Of a stretch of 64,000 nt of DNA, positions 54,769 through 64,000 are shown piece by piece. The stretch lies in the NCBI GenBank assembly GCA_020284085.1, contig JACEVL010000157.1, positions 647,001-711,000 on the forward strand, given 5' to 3'. The notes under the pieces are model-generated. The model did not search any database and was not told the DNA's origin. It saw nothing but the letters and a program-made list of their open reading frames with translations. This DNA comes from Aporrectodea caliginosa. Its lineage: Eukaryota; Annelida; Clitellata; Crassiclitellata; Lumbricidae. Numbering within the stretch: the stretch's first letter is position 1; each line of letters starts with the position of its first letter. The translations under genes were made by a program, and so were the position numbers.

Positions 54769-55491
54769 AACGCTTAAACTTGTCGTTTCCTGATTTGCAC
54801 GATTAATTACAGTCATTTAATATTTATGATGCGCTAATGCAAAAGCAACAGCGTTCGAGTTCAACATTGTTCCGCAGCACTAAAAGGGGAGATTATTAGA
54901 CCCGGATTACCCAATTGGTAAACTGGGCAGCTGCCTATGGCTCCGCGGCACCAAGGGACCCCTTCGGCACATAAATTTTTTACACCGAATTTTGTTGAGA
55001 GCTGACCTTCTAATCTGACGCACTGACCTCGTGCTGAAGGGTCCAAACAACCCTTAATCCAGGCCTGGGTGCTATGTAAAGAAAATTGATGTTTAGCAAT
55101 CCATCATTCTGCGCTGTAGCATAGTCTGGTGGAGGCCCTGTAAGGATGCTCTATAAAAAAAACCTGGTAGTACTGAGAGCACGATTTTATGTAGCGCCTG
55201 AATCTGAGCGAGTGATAAAACTTACTGCCCTTCCCCTTCGAACGCTGGTGCAGAGCTGCAGAACATAATAGGCCTATTCTGTTCATTGGTACCCTTATAA
55301 CGAATCTAAGAACTGCGATGCTACTGTTGAACGCCTCTTCGTTACTGACAAATGAAATTCGCCCTAATTCCAAAACAAATTTTCTTAGGAACATAATTAT
55401 CACGCAATTAATTAGCCTATTGCGAAATCTGTTTCTGGAAACGTGTCCGAATAGATTTAAGACCCGGATATTATTGAGCACCACTCGAGCA
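54769..55491. other. No gene seen
   Basis: A 126-codon minus-strand open frame (55104-55484) has no recognisable domain. Confidence 0.4.
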
Positions 55492-55666
55492 CATGGGCGT
55501 AGCGAGAAAAAATTTCGGAGGGGGTTTTAAGATTTCGGGGGTTTTCCATTGAAAATCGTCGAAAAAGTCCAGGTTTTTTGTAGTTTGCATGTAAAAGCAT
55601 ATGAAAATTTTTCTGAAACTTATTTGGGGGTTTGAACCCGTAAAGCCACCCCTAAATATGCCCATG
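55492..55666. mobile_element. hAT-like MITE (175 bp), 8-bp target duplication
   Basis: Flanked by exact CTCGAGCA (55484-55491 and 55667-55674). The termini are CATGGGCGTAGCGAG (left) and CATGGGCATATTTAG (right, opposite strand). No ORF. Confidence 0.9.
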
Positions 55667-55710
55667 CTCGAGCATGACCCGCTACTACGGGCCAAGAAAA
55701 TGATCATATT

Positions 55711-55769
55711 GCAAGCGCCACTCTAAAGCTAAGCGCTAAGCACCAGCTTACTCAAGAGCGTTAAGCGTC
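55711..55769 (+). repeat. Dispersed 55-bp repeat, copy E
   Basis: AAGCGCCACTCTAAAGCTAA, then GCACCAGCTTACTCAAGAGC and AAGCGTC. It is one of the two copies with the clearest core, 45 bp downstream of the MITE at 55492-55666. Confidence 0.72.
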
Positions 55770-56495
55770 TTATAACATGGAACTCTTCTCATGCAAGGCT
55801 GTAACGCTACCAGAATGACCTTGTATTCCACTGCATAATACGTTAACACTAGTCCTATTGTAATGTAATGTTATTTAATGCAATGAAATGCAATGGTAAT
55901 GTAAATGGACTGTAAGCCTATAAAGGATTTTACCCGTTTAGGCCAGTGCGTGATATAAACCGGCGTTTTACAATGACTTCTATAGAAATTTATATTTAAT
56001 ATAGATATATGAACAATACCAGCATAGCATTTACGACAGTAATTAGGCCTACAGTTATGGCCGTTATTATTAAAACGGTCTGTGTAATTAGAACGACTGT
56101 CATGGGCCTGCACTTTCATGCATAGGCCTATATTAGAGAGAGATAATCTTAGGCCAGCGATAAAATTTATTATTTATTGTTCCTGTATTGTATGACTTGG
56201 GAATATCGAATTTTGCTCCGGTTGTTGTAACACGAGTTTATTTGTTTGTGCAGAAATAAAAGGAACACAATAAAAATATACAGTTCGTGCTCTTGCTAAC
56301 ATCAATTCGATCTCAATGTGGATAGAAACATCCATTGGTATCTATATAGACATTGATCTAAGCATGTACCACTGATGCTTGTTATATATTCTGGGTTCTA
56401 GGTTAAACGGAAGCAAGGCGAAACCAGATTACATCCAAACTACAAGGCTGGTTTTTCAGCTAACATCAATTGCATTGTTCTAATTGACTAATACA
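55770..56495. other. No gene seen
   Basis: AT-rich sequence with TAGGCCTA at about 56046 and 56126 and no coding signal. Confidence 0.5.
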
Positions 56496-56635
56496 CAGTG
56501 GTGTAGTGGGGGGGACGTGGGGAACGCCGTTCCCCACTTTTTCTCACACTATGCAAAATTCTTGCAAGATGGCACTTTTTGCTTACTTCAATATACAGGC
56601 GTTCCCCCACTTCATTTTTGAGGACTACACTACTG
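56496..56635. mobile_element. hAT-like MITE (140 bp), 8-bp target duplication
   Basis: Flanked by exact CTAATACA (56488-56495 and 56636-56643). The termini are CAGTGGTGTAG (left) and CAGTAGTGTAG (right, opposite strand). GGGGAACGCC occurs near both ends in inverted orientation. Confidence 0.92.
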
Positions 56636-56689
56636 CTAATACAATAAAAACTGATATTGTCCTCCACCCAAAGTTCAGCGGTGCGCATA

Positions 56690-56826
56690 CGAACATCTAA
56701 CATTACATCGATGGCGCTTAGGACTTGCTTAAGGTCCTTACACAGTGACTGTCTCAGTAGAGGCTCGAACCCACACTCTCAGCTTTACAGGCACGCCGCT
56801 CTAACCACTTGGCTCCCTGGCCTCAC
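56690..56826 (-). mobile_element. tRNA-derived SINE (third family)
   Basis: On the minus strand the head GCCAAGTGGTTAGAGCGGCG (A box) lies near 56815 and the B box GGGTTCGAGCCTC near 56772-56760. The body contains AAGGACCTTAAGCAAGTCCT. The same family occurs at 63115-63280. Confidence 0.8.
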
Positions 56827-57074
56827 TAAACATGCAGTAACGCACAACAAATATTCTGGATTTCCATTAGAAACCAGAGTGACACTCAATGCACGGAGAC
56901 CGTAAGACGGGCGCCGTTGTTAACAGCAATTCAATTCAAGTATGGGTAGATTATGTCCATATGATGCCGTTCATCAAACATGTACTATAATAGTGCTTGA
57001 AATATTTTGAAATACATGCATATTCATACAACCATACATACAAGCGTCGAACCTACAAATAGGCATACATACAC

Positions 57075-57396
57075 AACATGCCACACATGTAACATACATA
57101 CATGCATGCATGCATGCATACATACATACATACATACATACATGCATACAAGCATACATACATACATACATACATACATACATACATACATACATACATA
57201 CATACATACATACATACATACTATACATACATACATACATACATACATACATACATACATACATACTCCATACATACATACATACATACATACATACATA
57301 CATACATACATACATACATACATACATACATACATACATACATACATACATACATACATACATACATACATACATACATACATACATACATACAAT
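57075..57396. repeat. (CATA)n microsatellite with (CATG)n start
   Basis: CATG units (about 57099-57117) run into more than 60 CATA units with rare interruptions. Overlapping open frames on both strands are artefacts. Confidence 0.97.
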
Positions 57397-57551
57397 ATAT
57401 TCATTTACATACAAACATACAGTAAATGTACAGGCTTAGTACCTAAACATGAGAGTGCGTTCTAGCTAACATATAATTTATATCCTTTCTTTCTGTTCTG
57501 TCTTTCTTAACTCTATCAATCAATCAATCAATCAACGGATCGATCTATCTT

Positions 57552-58200
57552 TCAGTCGATGTGTATTCGATGTCTTAGATCTGCAATCTCTCGTTCCTTC
57601 TCTGCCATCTGCTTCTTATACGAAGCCATGGCTGCCTCGTACTCCGCCGTCTCCTTTTCCAGCTCTTCCACCTGGCTCTTCAGCCTCCCGATGATCACGT
57701 CCTTCCTCTCAACGCTTCCATCTGGATTGATGGACATCCCGGTCAGCTTCCCGATGACCTCGTCCAACTGGACACGGTCGTCCTCGACCTTCAGCAGTCG
57801 CAGACATTTCTCCTTCTCGTAGAACAGCGAATCTCGGTGGTTGAGTATCATCTCGACCTGGTGGAAGAACCCTTCGAGGTTCTCCTGGAAGTCCTTGAGG
57901 ACGCTGACCTCGCTGGGTGGTTGCATCATCTTGCGGACCAGTTCCGTCGTCGTAGTTCGATCGTGGGAGTGGGTGACCAGCTGTCTCTCGTGCTTCCTCA
58001 CGAAGTCCCTCAGCGTCGTGGCCAGACGCAGAGCCCGTTCGTCCTTGGCCTTGACCTCGGACATCACCCGATCCAGCTCCCTCTTCACCTTGTCGGCCTC
58101 CCTCCGCCAGTCGTCGTGGGCCAACTGGAGCTTCACGGCGATCAACTCCGTCACTTCTTTCTTGTCCGACTCCGAGAATCGCTTGCTCATGCCGAACTTA
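57552..58200 (-). CDS. Terminal exon: coiled-coil region
   Basis: Starts after TTTGACAG with KFGMSKRFSESDKKEVTELI and ends at a TGA at 57554-57552. It has long charged heptad-like stretches (DDWRREADKVKRELDRVMSE; LKSQVEELEKETAEYEAAMA). GC-rich codon usage contrasts with the AT-rich flanks, supporting a real exon. A shorter protein could start at the internal Met (GMSKRF). Confidence 0.88.
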
Positions 58201-61200
58201 CTGTCAAAGAAAAACACACGTCCAAGCATCTAATCTGAATCGTTTAAATCTAATCTAATTTATATATAAAGCAATCTAACCTAATCTACTTCAATTCGAT
58301 TAATACTGTTGGCGTATGATTTGTATAATAGCTCCGATATCATGGTGCTTAATGGCATCAATCAGCTTCCATTGAAGTCTCTGTAAAAATATCTTATCTA
58401 ATGTGATCTTATCTAATCTAATCTAATGTGATCTTATGTGATCTGATCTGATCGGTTCAAATCGGATCTAATCTAATATAATCCAATCAGTATGACATGA
58501 ACCATTCTAGGCCTAATCCAATTCAATCCAATTTTATGATTTTTTATCTGTATTTAACGACTTCTATAGCGCCGTCATCCTAAAAGCAGCAGTAGCTCAT
58601 CACTTCAACTGAGACCTCAATCAAAAGGGGTAATCCATTGGAGTAGAAGGGTAACCGGGCGCGCCTTAAGAGGTATCCATGAACTGCAGGTTGGCTTCCC
58701 TGACCTATATGACCTTTCGACCAGGATTTTCTAACGGGTTATGATTTCAACGATTGGCATCCATTAGGCTACCACTGCAGATCAGCACATTCTATTATAT
58801 TCTATTTATGGACTTATAAAGCGCCTCTCACAGTACAACCTAGTCAGTGGCGCTTCCAGTGCGATGGGCCCCTCGAAAAAAGAAAAGTCTTAACCCTAGG
58901 GCTACCAAGCTTTTTTTGTAACACTGGCTACCAAGGGGGGTGGTTACCATCCCCCCTGGATTTCGTGTTTGGTTTTACATATCATAACTTGTAATATAGC
59001 AATGGATTCAGCATTCATTTCTGCACAGAATGGTATATTTAGTTGTACATTATGTGAATGCACCTCGAAATTACATCACTTTTAACAACGGAACCCATTA
59101 ATTAGCAATATTGTATATTATTGCGTACATTTTATACTTTTTGGATAAACAAATATAAGATTATGTGTGTTTTGAAACTAATCTATGTATAAAAGATACA
59201 CACAATCATCCTACACATGTTTATATAGTATAAATGTACATCCATACATATATATCCATACATATTATATCGGTTTACGTTGTAATGCTGTATTCAGCCA
59301 TTTTCACACAGATTACGCGTATTATTATTTATTTTGATCACTTCCGGGATTCAAAAGACAAAGAAGTAGGTATGCAAATGAAGCCCTACATTCCCTCTAA
59401 AGAATGGTATCTTTGTTTCTCTTTCAGGAAGACAAATGAATACGCTACAGACAAAAAACTAAGGGGGAGTGCTTCCATTCAGCCATTTTTTTCACGCATA
59501 TTACGCGTATTATTATTTATTTTGAGCACTTCCGGTTGTCTCAGGTCAACTCAGTGACCATAGCAATGTAGCCCCACATTCGCTCTATAGAATGGTATAA
59601 TTTGTGTCTCTTAATATTAAATGACGGATAAGATATAGTCGAAAATCTAGGGGGTGGTATCCACGGGTATATTGGGTATAACTTTTGAACGGTGTGAGAT
59701 ATCATCTCACATTTTACCTCAAAACGTGTGTAAATGAACCCCTACAGCTACCTAAAAGGTCAAATTTTTATTCCATACGGAAAAAGTTTGAGATGAAAAA
59801 AACCTAGGGGAAGGTGGCAACCACCCCCTTGGTAGCCCGATGGTTAAGAGAACGAGCATAAACACTAGTGTCCCCAATAACATCACATCAGGAGTTATAG
59901 CAGGAAGGTCATTCCACAGCAAAGGGCCAACAGAGGCAGCATAGCACGATGCTGTGCTGTGGCAGTCCGAGACCGAGGAACTAGACGGTCATTCAATTCA
60001 ATTCAACAATTCAACACTTTTATGGTCATGATGGTCTAAAGAGCGTAGAGAACGTCCAGAGGTAGCTGAGATAGGCTGTCTGATAAGATCACAGAGGTAG
60101 CGTGGAGCTTGACCCAAAAACATCCGAAGTAGCAAATAGACGATTTGTATTTACAATAGCATATGGCTTCAAACTGCTATTACTTTACCGCTTAGAAACT
60201 GATAAATTGCCAGGTAAGTTAAGGTCGATGTTTATAGCTCTGGTAGCCACAAGATGTCGTTAAACACACTGATAAACAATGATCTACTTCGACACCTTCA
60301 AAAGGTTTCTTAAAGCCCATATATATATATTATATGGCCCTGGCAGCGACTAGATATGAGAGCTGTAATATGCCAAAACTAATCTTTGTCGGCGGCTACG
60401 GCCTATGTTGTCATAAGCTGCCGTTAAACTGTGGACACACACCAGCGACTAGATATCGTTACACATTACAACCTACTAAAGATGTTGTATTTGACACTTG
60501 TAATTGTACTTAGTACTTGTAACTGTAATAGAGTACAATTTGAGTACAGTTTTCAAGTACTTGTACTCGTTCCTGCACTTAAGACTACGGTACTTCTTCT
60601 TGTACCTGAAATCTAGCTACTTGAAACATACTGTAACTAGAAACTACTAATCTTCAGCTGCGACTTAGCATAGGCTACTTGACCGGGTTCAACGGTGAGA
60701 TACTATACAAAATTGTTTCCTATGGGGTGTCATAGGCTTGTAGGGCCTAGCGTAAGAAAATCAGGGTAAAAATTGCAGAACGTTTGGCTAAAAATGTATG
60801 CACTTTTTAAAGAAAATATAAAATATTATTTGGCGGGAAATCACCTATGATTATTGCAACTGTCTCTACCCGATGCGTTAATAACAAATATTTGGCCTTA
60901 ATGCATCATGTGGAGTAATAATTATAGGTCGCTATACAGCGATTATAAGCTTCAGATGCAGTAATTAGACGCAAAATCAATAATCTCGGTATTATGAGAA
61001 ACCCATTTTCCGGCTGATCTAGAACTCGACAAGTGATCCCTTTCTCTCAGCCGAAGTCACATGAATATTAGAAATGTATTAAGGCGCTGCTTCAACACCT
61101 TTTAATGGTATCTTTCAGATGCTATAAGTTTCTCGTTTTCTATGCGGTGTGTATTCCGACGATCTCTTTTAACTGCATTTCATGTCATAAGGCGACGCTC

Positions 61201-62565
61201 AACTTTGGGAAAAAAATAACACTAACAACATTGCCTTGAAACTTAAGGTTGTATCATAGAACGAGAATTCGTGACTTGAGGGTTTAATATTCGTAAATAT
61301 TCGTGAATATTAGGGTATTTTTAATATTCATGAATATTCGTAAGTATTCGTTGATGACGTCACCGTTTCCGTTTTGAGGACGAAGATTAACTATTTCACT
61401 CTCGAATGTGAATCCGCATGATCGGCCTGCATCGCCTATTTAGACTTTTAACAATAAACAAAGTGAAGTTATTGATACAAGATGAGTAACTGTGACATGT
61501 AACTGTTCTTGTTCTAATGCCTAGTTTTTGGCACTGAATTTTGTACAATTAATCCCGGATTTTAAAGAATTAAGAAATTTACAAAATTTAGTATTTGTTG
61601 GCCATTTTAAATATTCGTCAATATTCGTAAATTTCTATAAATCTTAATATTCGTAATATTCGTATACTCGTTCTATGGGTTGTATTATGCGAACATAATT
61701 TCCGTCGACGTCAACAGCCTTTGTTGCCATAAGATGTCGCTAAACTGCGGATCCGATCCTACTCTTAGACTCGAGGCTATACTGTATAGAACACGGAGCT
61801 CCTTGGTGTATGCCACGTAAGTATGGACAACCTATAATTCACGTGTCAACATGCTGATATTGAATACACTTTAAAGCCACTGTATTTACATGCAGTACAG
61901 CGCATTGTATTTGATTTGTTTGCATTGCAGCGCATCACATGGCATTGTATTGCAATGTAGGCTATTGGCCGCAGATTTCTTCGCTCAGCTGCCCAGGGTG
62001 ACCTGGTTGTTTTCCCCAAACAGAGCAGCCATAATATACCACAGAAGCTTTGCTGTGGTTAGTCCAAACTTTCTGGAATAGGTTACTACGCATCTTACGC
62101 ATGAGCTCCTTGGTCTTTGTTTACGAATTACATCTATTCCATAAGCACTTGAAAACCAGTTGTGCTATCCTTCTTTTCGGTAGTTAGATCGAGAGCGCCT
62201 CTGATGAGTCTTTCTGAAGTGGCGCTATATAAATACATGATTACATTACACATTGTATTGTACTATATGCAGTGGAATGTAGTGCTGACCCACAAAATAA
62301 ATTACTGTTAAGTAACCACATGTTGACTATTGGCTACTGACCGGTGAACGAGTACAGAGGCTTCGTTGACCATTTCCTTCAGCGGTTGTATGTCACCCTT
62401 CTCAAGGCCGAGTTCCATTTCCATTTCGGAGATGAGTTCCCTGCATTCGGGGGATGCAGTTGGACCACCGATCAGTCGACAGAACTGGGCGAACCCATTC
62501 ACGGGACTCGTCGAGAGGATGCAGTCGACAAGGCGTGTCACGCGTCCATTATTTTCCCTCTCGCT
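57552..62565 (-). CDS. CARD-like/coiled-coil protein, 3' part (two exons, 290 aa visible)
   Basis: Two minus-strand exons: 62565-62342 and 58200-57552. The first has acceptor TTTGTTTCAG and donor GTCAGT and ends in phase 2. The second has acceptor TTTCTTTGACAG and starts with the one base needed (CG plus T = Arg), so the frames join exactly. The first exon reads NGRVTRLVDCILSTSPVNGF and AQFCRLIGG, resembling the middle helices of a CARD/death-fold domain. The second is a 215-residue, Lys/Glu-rich, coiled-coil-prone chain (about residues 90-190 and 240-290 of the visible part) ending REIADLRHRIHID. CARD-coiled-coil architecture is known from innate signalling adaptors (CARD9/11-like), but the identity is uncertain. 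The N-terminal part is missing or beyond the window. Confidence 0.72.
58230..58525. repeat. Degenerate (TAATC)n pentamer repeat in the intron
   Basis: Scattered CTAATCTAATC and TGTGATCT units directly upstream (in the minus-strand sense) of the terminal exon. Confidence 0.75.
58545..58870. mobile_element. SINE tail remnants
   Basis: TTCTATAGCGCCGTCATCC near 58563 and TTATAAAGCGCCTCTCAC...AGTGGCGCTTCC at 58810-58857 match the stem-loop 3' tail of the SINEs (minus orientation). The bodies are not clearly delimited. Confidence 0.5.
58894..59843. mobile_element. piggyBac-like non-autonomous element (950 bp), TTAA target
   Basis: Flanked by TTAA (58890-58893 and 59844-59847). The termini are CCCTAGGGCTACCAAG (left) and CCATCGGGCTACCAAG (right, opposite strand). 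Both ends also have CCAAGGGGGTGGTTRCC. TTAA targets with a C-rich start are characteristic of piggyBac. The interior has a direct duplication about 182 bp apart, each copy with CAGCCATTTT, ATTACGCGTATTATTATTTA and a CACTTCCGG site. The 107-codon frame at 59234-59557 spans this duplication and has no transposase motif. Confidence 0.8.
59860..60125 (-). pseudogene. LINE RT C-terminal fragment (CR1/L2-like)
   Basis: The minus strand reads MFLGQAPRYLCDLIRQPISA and TSGRSLRSLD, then (after a small insertion and frame changes) VPRSRTATAQH and GPLLWNDLP. This is the LGxAPxYLxDLI...LRS...VPR...WNSLP end of CR1/L2 RT proteins. It is broken. Confidence 0.75.
60126..61254. other. No gene seen; ACTTGTA-rich patch
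   Basis: About 60480-60650 is dense in GTACTTGTA-type motifs, like the subterminal zones of the hAT-like elements. A weak flank match (CCTACTAA/ACTACTAA) exists, but the termini are not convincing. Confidence 0.35.
61255..61677. mobile_element. hAT-like element (423 bp) rich in ATATTCGT motifs, 8-bp target duplication
   Basis: Flanked by exact GGTTGTAT (61247-61254 and 61678-61685). The termini are CATAGAACGAGAATTCG (left) and CATAGAACGAGTATACG (right, opposite strand). AATATTCGTAAATATTCG-type arrays occupy both subterminal zones. No ORF. Confidence 0.92.
62180..62275 (+). mobile_element. SINE 3' tail remnant
   Basis: GAGAGCGCCTCTGATGAG, then GTGGCGCTATATAAATACAT and a TTGTATTGTA end, matching the stem-loop tail shared by the window's SINEs. 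Confidence 0.65.
62342..62565 (-). CDS. Internal exon: CARD-like domain
   Basis: Encodes SERENNGRVTRLVDCILSTS through EASVLVHR (74 codons plus two bases). It starts in phase 0 after GTTTCAG and ends before GTCAGT. The RVTRLVDCIL and GFAQFCRLI helices fit CARD helices 3-5. The preceding helices would be on an upstream exon that I could not find up to 64000. Confidence 0.7.
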
Positions 62566-63114
62566 CTGAAACAAATGTCTCGTTTATATAGCGCATTTAT
62601 TTTCCGATTGAAGCTCTCCTAAGAACAAGCACGAAATGCTGACTATAATTGACAGAAAATGAGCTTTATCGATCATCATTCAGCAATAGCTCACATTTCC
62701 AGTACAGGCACAAAGGGTGACATCAATGGGTAAACCCTTAGGGAACACATCGGTCCGTTACTTACTTTTCTTTAACATTTCTGTCTTTCTCTGTAACTGG
62801 CTTCGTTGTGTGTCAGCAAGAGCTCAAGAAATTATATAATATAATATCTGGGTCACCCTATGTGCATTGCACATTTCAACATTCAATAACGTTAACATTG
62901 TCCTAATCGTGATCAGTCCATGTAATCAACATTATAAAATAAACTAAAACACAAGAAACGGCTGTGCAATAAAGTAAAGAAAAAACAACAAAGTTATTGC
63001 TCATAGTCAATATTATGCATTCATATAATTATGTGCATCGATGAGATTTATCTTTTTTATATAACGCAATACAACTGCATATTTGATTTGCCCTCCCTTC
63101 CTCCATAGTTTAGA
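62566..63114. other. No gene seen
   Basis: Presumed intron of the CARD-like gene. No exon with a matching phase was recognised on the minus strand. Confidence 0.4.
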
Positions 63115-63280
63115 AGTGCACACACGACCATACGACAGAACATCAATGGCGCCGGGCAATCTTGCGTTATAAGTACTTGCTCAAGGTCCTCGTATAAGGT
63201 GACCTCTTGAGTGGAGGCTCGAACCCGTACTCTCCGCGTTACAGGCCGAACGCTCTATTCCTTCGACTACCGTATCCCAT
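63115..63280 (-). mobile_element. tRNA-derived SINE (same family as 56690-56826)
   Basis: The B box GGGTTCGAGCCTCC is on the minus strand (about 63226-63213), the body contains AGGACCTTGAGCAAGTAC, and there is a degraded A box near 63262. Confidence 0.75.
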
Positions 63281-64000
63281 TACTGGTTTATCGGTGATCA
63301 GTACTTATTCGATAAGTTTATTTATATAGCGCCACGTGATAATCAGATCACTTTCTGTGCTAGCCTAAGTGCTGTAAAATGTTATTAAGAATAGAAATGT
63401 CTGAGGTAAGCGAGAAAGTGTACAGAAAACTGGAAGAACCACCGGTTGTGGGCCCACGCACGCACGTAGAACCCAAGGCCTAGGCGTTGGGATCACCGAT
63501 TATAGGGTTAGGTTCTCAAGTCATGTGTTCAGTGCCAGGTTTGAATCTGGAGGGGGTTCACTTGCCATGCCCAACTCTCAGAGTCCCGTGTACAAGTGTT
63601 TTATTAATTTGTTATTATGCGTTTATTAAACGCCACTATCTAATGACCCGTACTCTCTGTGTTACATCACAAGCGCCTTCACCACTTGGTTGGCTGGTTA
63701 GTTGCTGTATAAGGATTACGATTGTGACTTGTGACACGGCGTCACAAGTCACAACAAAGTTGATTAGCGTCGCCCTCCTCTTTTCTCGAGGCTTGGGACT
63801 GGCTCTGCAAAATACGAGCAGTGGCGGAGTTCCACCACTTGCAACGGATATGGTGTCCCATGGCCATATGTATATAACGACTTGACAGCGTTTAAAAGAT
63901 GTATGAAGAGAACGCTCTAATCAAACGGCGACCATGCCCCACATTGCTGACGTGTTCTACATTACGTGTTCTGCTTTTCCTTTTACCTTACGATTGAAAT
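63281..64000. other. Repeat-derived sequence, no gene
   Basis: TTTATATAGCGCCACGTG near 63318 is another SINE tail (minus). A tRNA-like stretch with CAGGTTTGAATCTGG lies near 63535-63550. The 132-codon open frame at 63487-63885 crosses this repeat and is not supported as a gene. Confidence 0.45.

Noticed and set aside
56974..57465. Open frames of 107-152 codons on both strands, rich in Tyr, Ile, His, Met and Cys
   Set aside because: CATA tetranucleotide repeat; the unit avoids stops in several frames.
60464..60650. Possible hAT-like element with ACTTGTA motifs
   Set aside because: The flanks match only seven of eight bases and the terminal sequences are not convincingly inverted.
63487..63885. 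132-codon plus-strand open frame
   Set aside because: Overlaps tRNA-like SINE sequence and shows no domain or splice context.

Overview
This window reads as a stretch of a marine invertebrate nuclear genome, most likely an echinoderm or another non-vertebrate deuterostome. The reasons are spliced genes with phase-1 modular exons (CCP and EGF domains), an intronless octopamine/alpha-adrenergic-type receptor, a CARD-like coiled-coil protein, PHD-endonuclease-RT LINEs, tRNA-derived SINEs, hAT-type miniature elements and a strong excess of the palindrome TAGGCCTA. The phylum is inference; no sequence search was possible.

Genes. (1) 826-3934 (+): five symmetrical exons of an extracellular CCP-CCP-EGF-EGF-EGF protein whose start and end are not seen. 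(2) 14878-16728 (+): a complete 616-residue aminergic GPCR. (3) 20494-25102 (+): a two-exon, 829-residue zinc-finger protein with two PLDMS (CtBP-type) motifs. (4) 62565-57552 (-): two phase-matched exons of a CARD-like/coiled-coil protein whose 5' part lies outside or was not recognised. The four genes do not look functionally linked.

Mobile DNA. A near-complete LINE (about 28186-32790, minus strand) has PHD, APE endonuclease and RT domains. It carries one reading-frame break, repeated motifs in its 5' leader and (TA)n at both ends. At least five further LINE remnants are present. Non-autonomous hAT-like elements are frequent: nine retain exact 8-bp target duplications readable by eye, and three more have imperfect or shorter ones. 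There is also one TTAA-flanked piggyBac-like element, one TAA-flanked element, a decayed hAT transposase, and several tRNA-derived SINEs, including a two-promoter dimeric SINE found at two loci.

Tandem repeats. The region 38955-51180 is a stack of different tandem repeats dominated by a 10.6-kb, 20-bp-unit minisatellite (39181-49822; about 530 units). That unit has no stop codon in any of the three forward frames, so it creates overlapping ORFs of up to about 1450 codons that should not be taken for genes. The array shows higher-order structure. It ends in a 38-bp-type repeat family that also occurs, inverted, in the intron of the zinc-finger gene.
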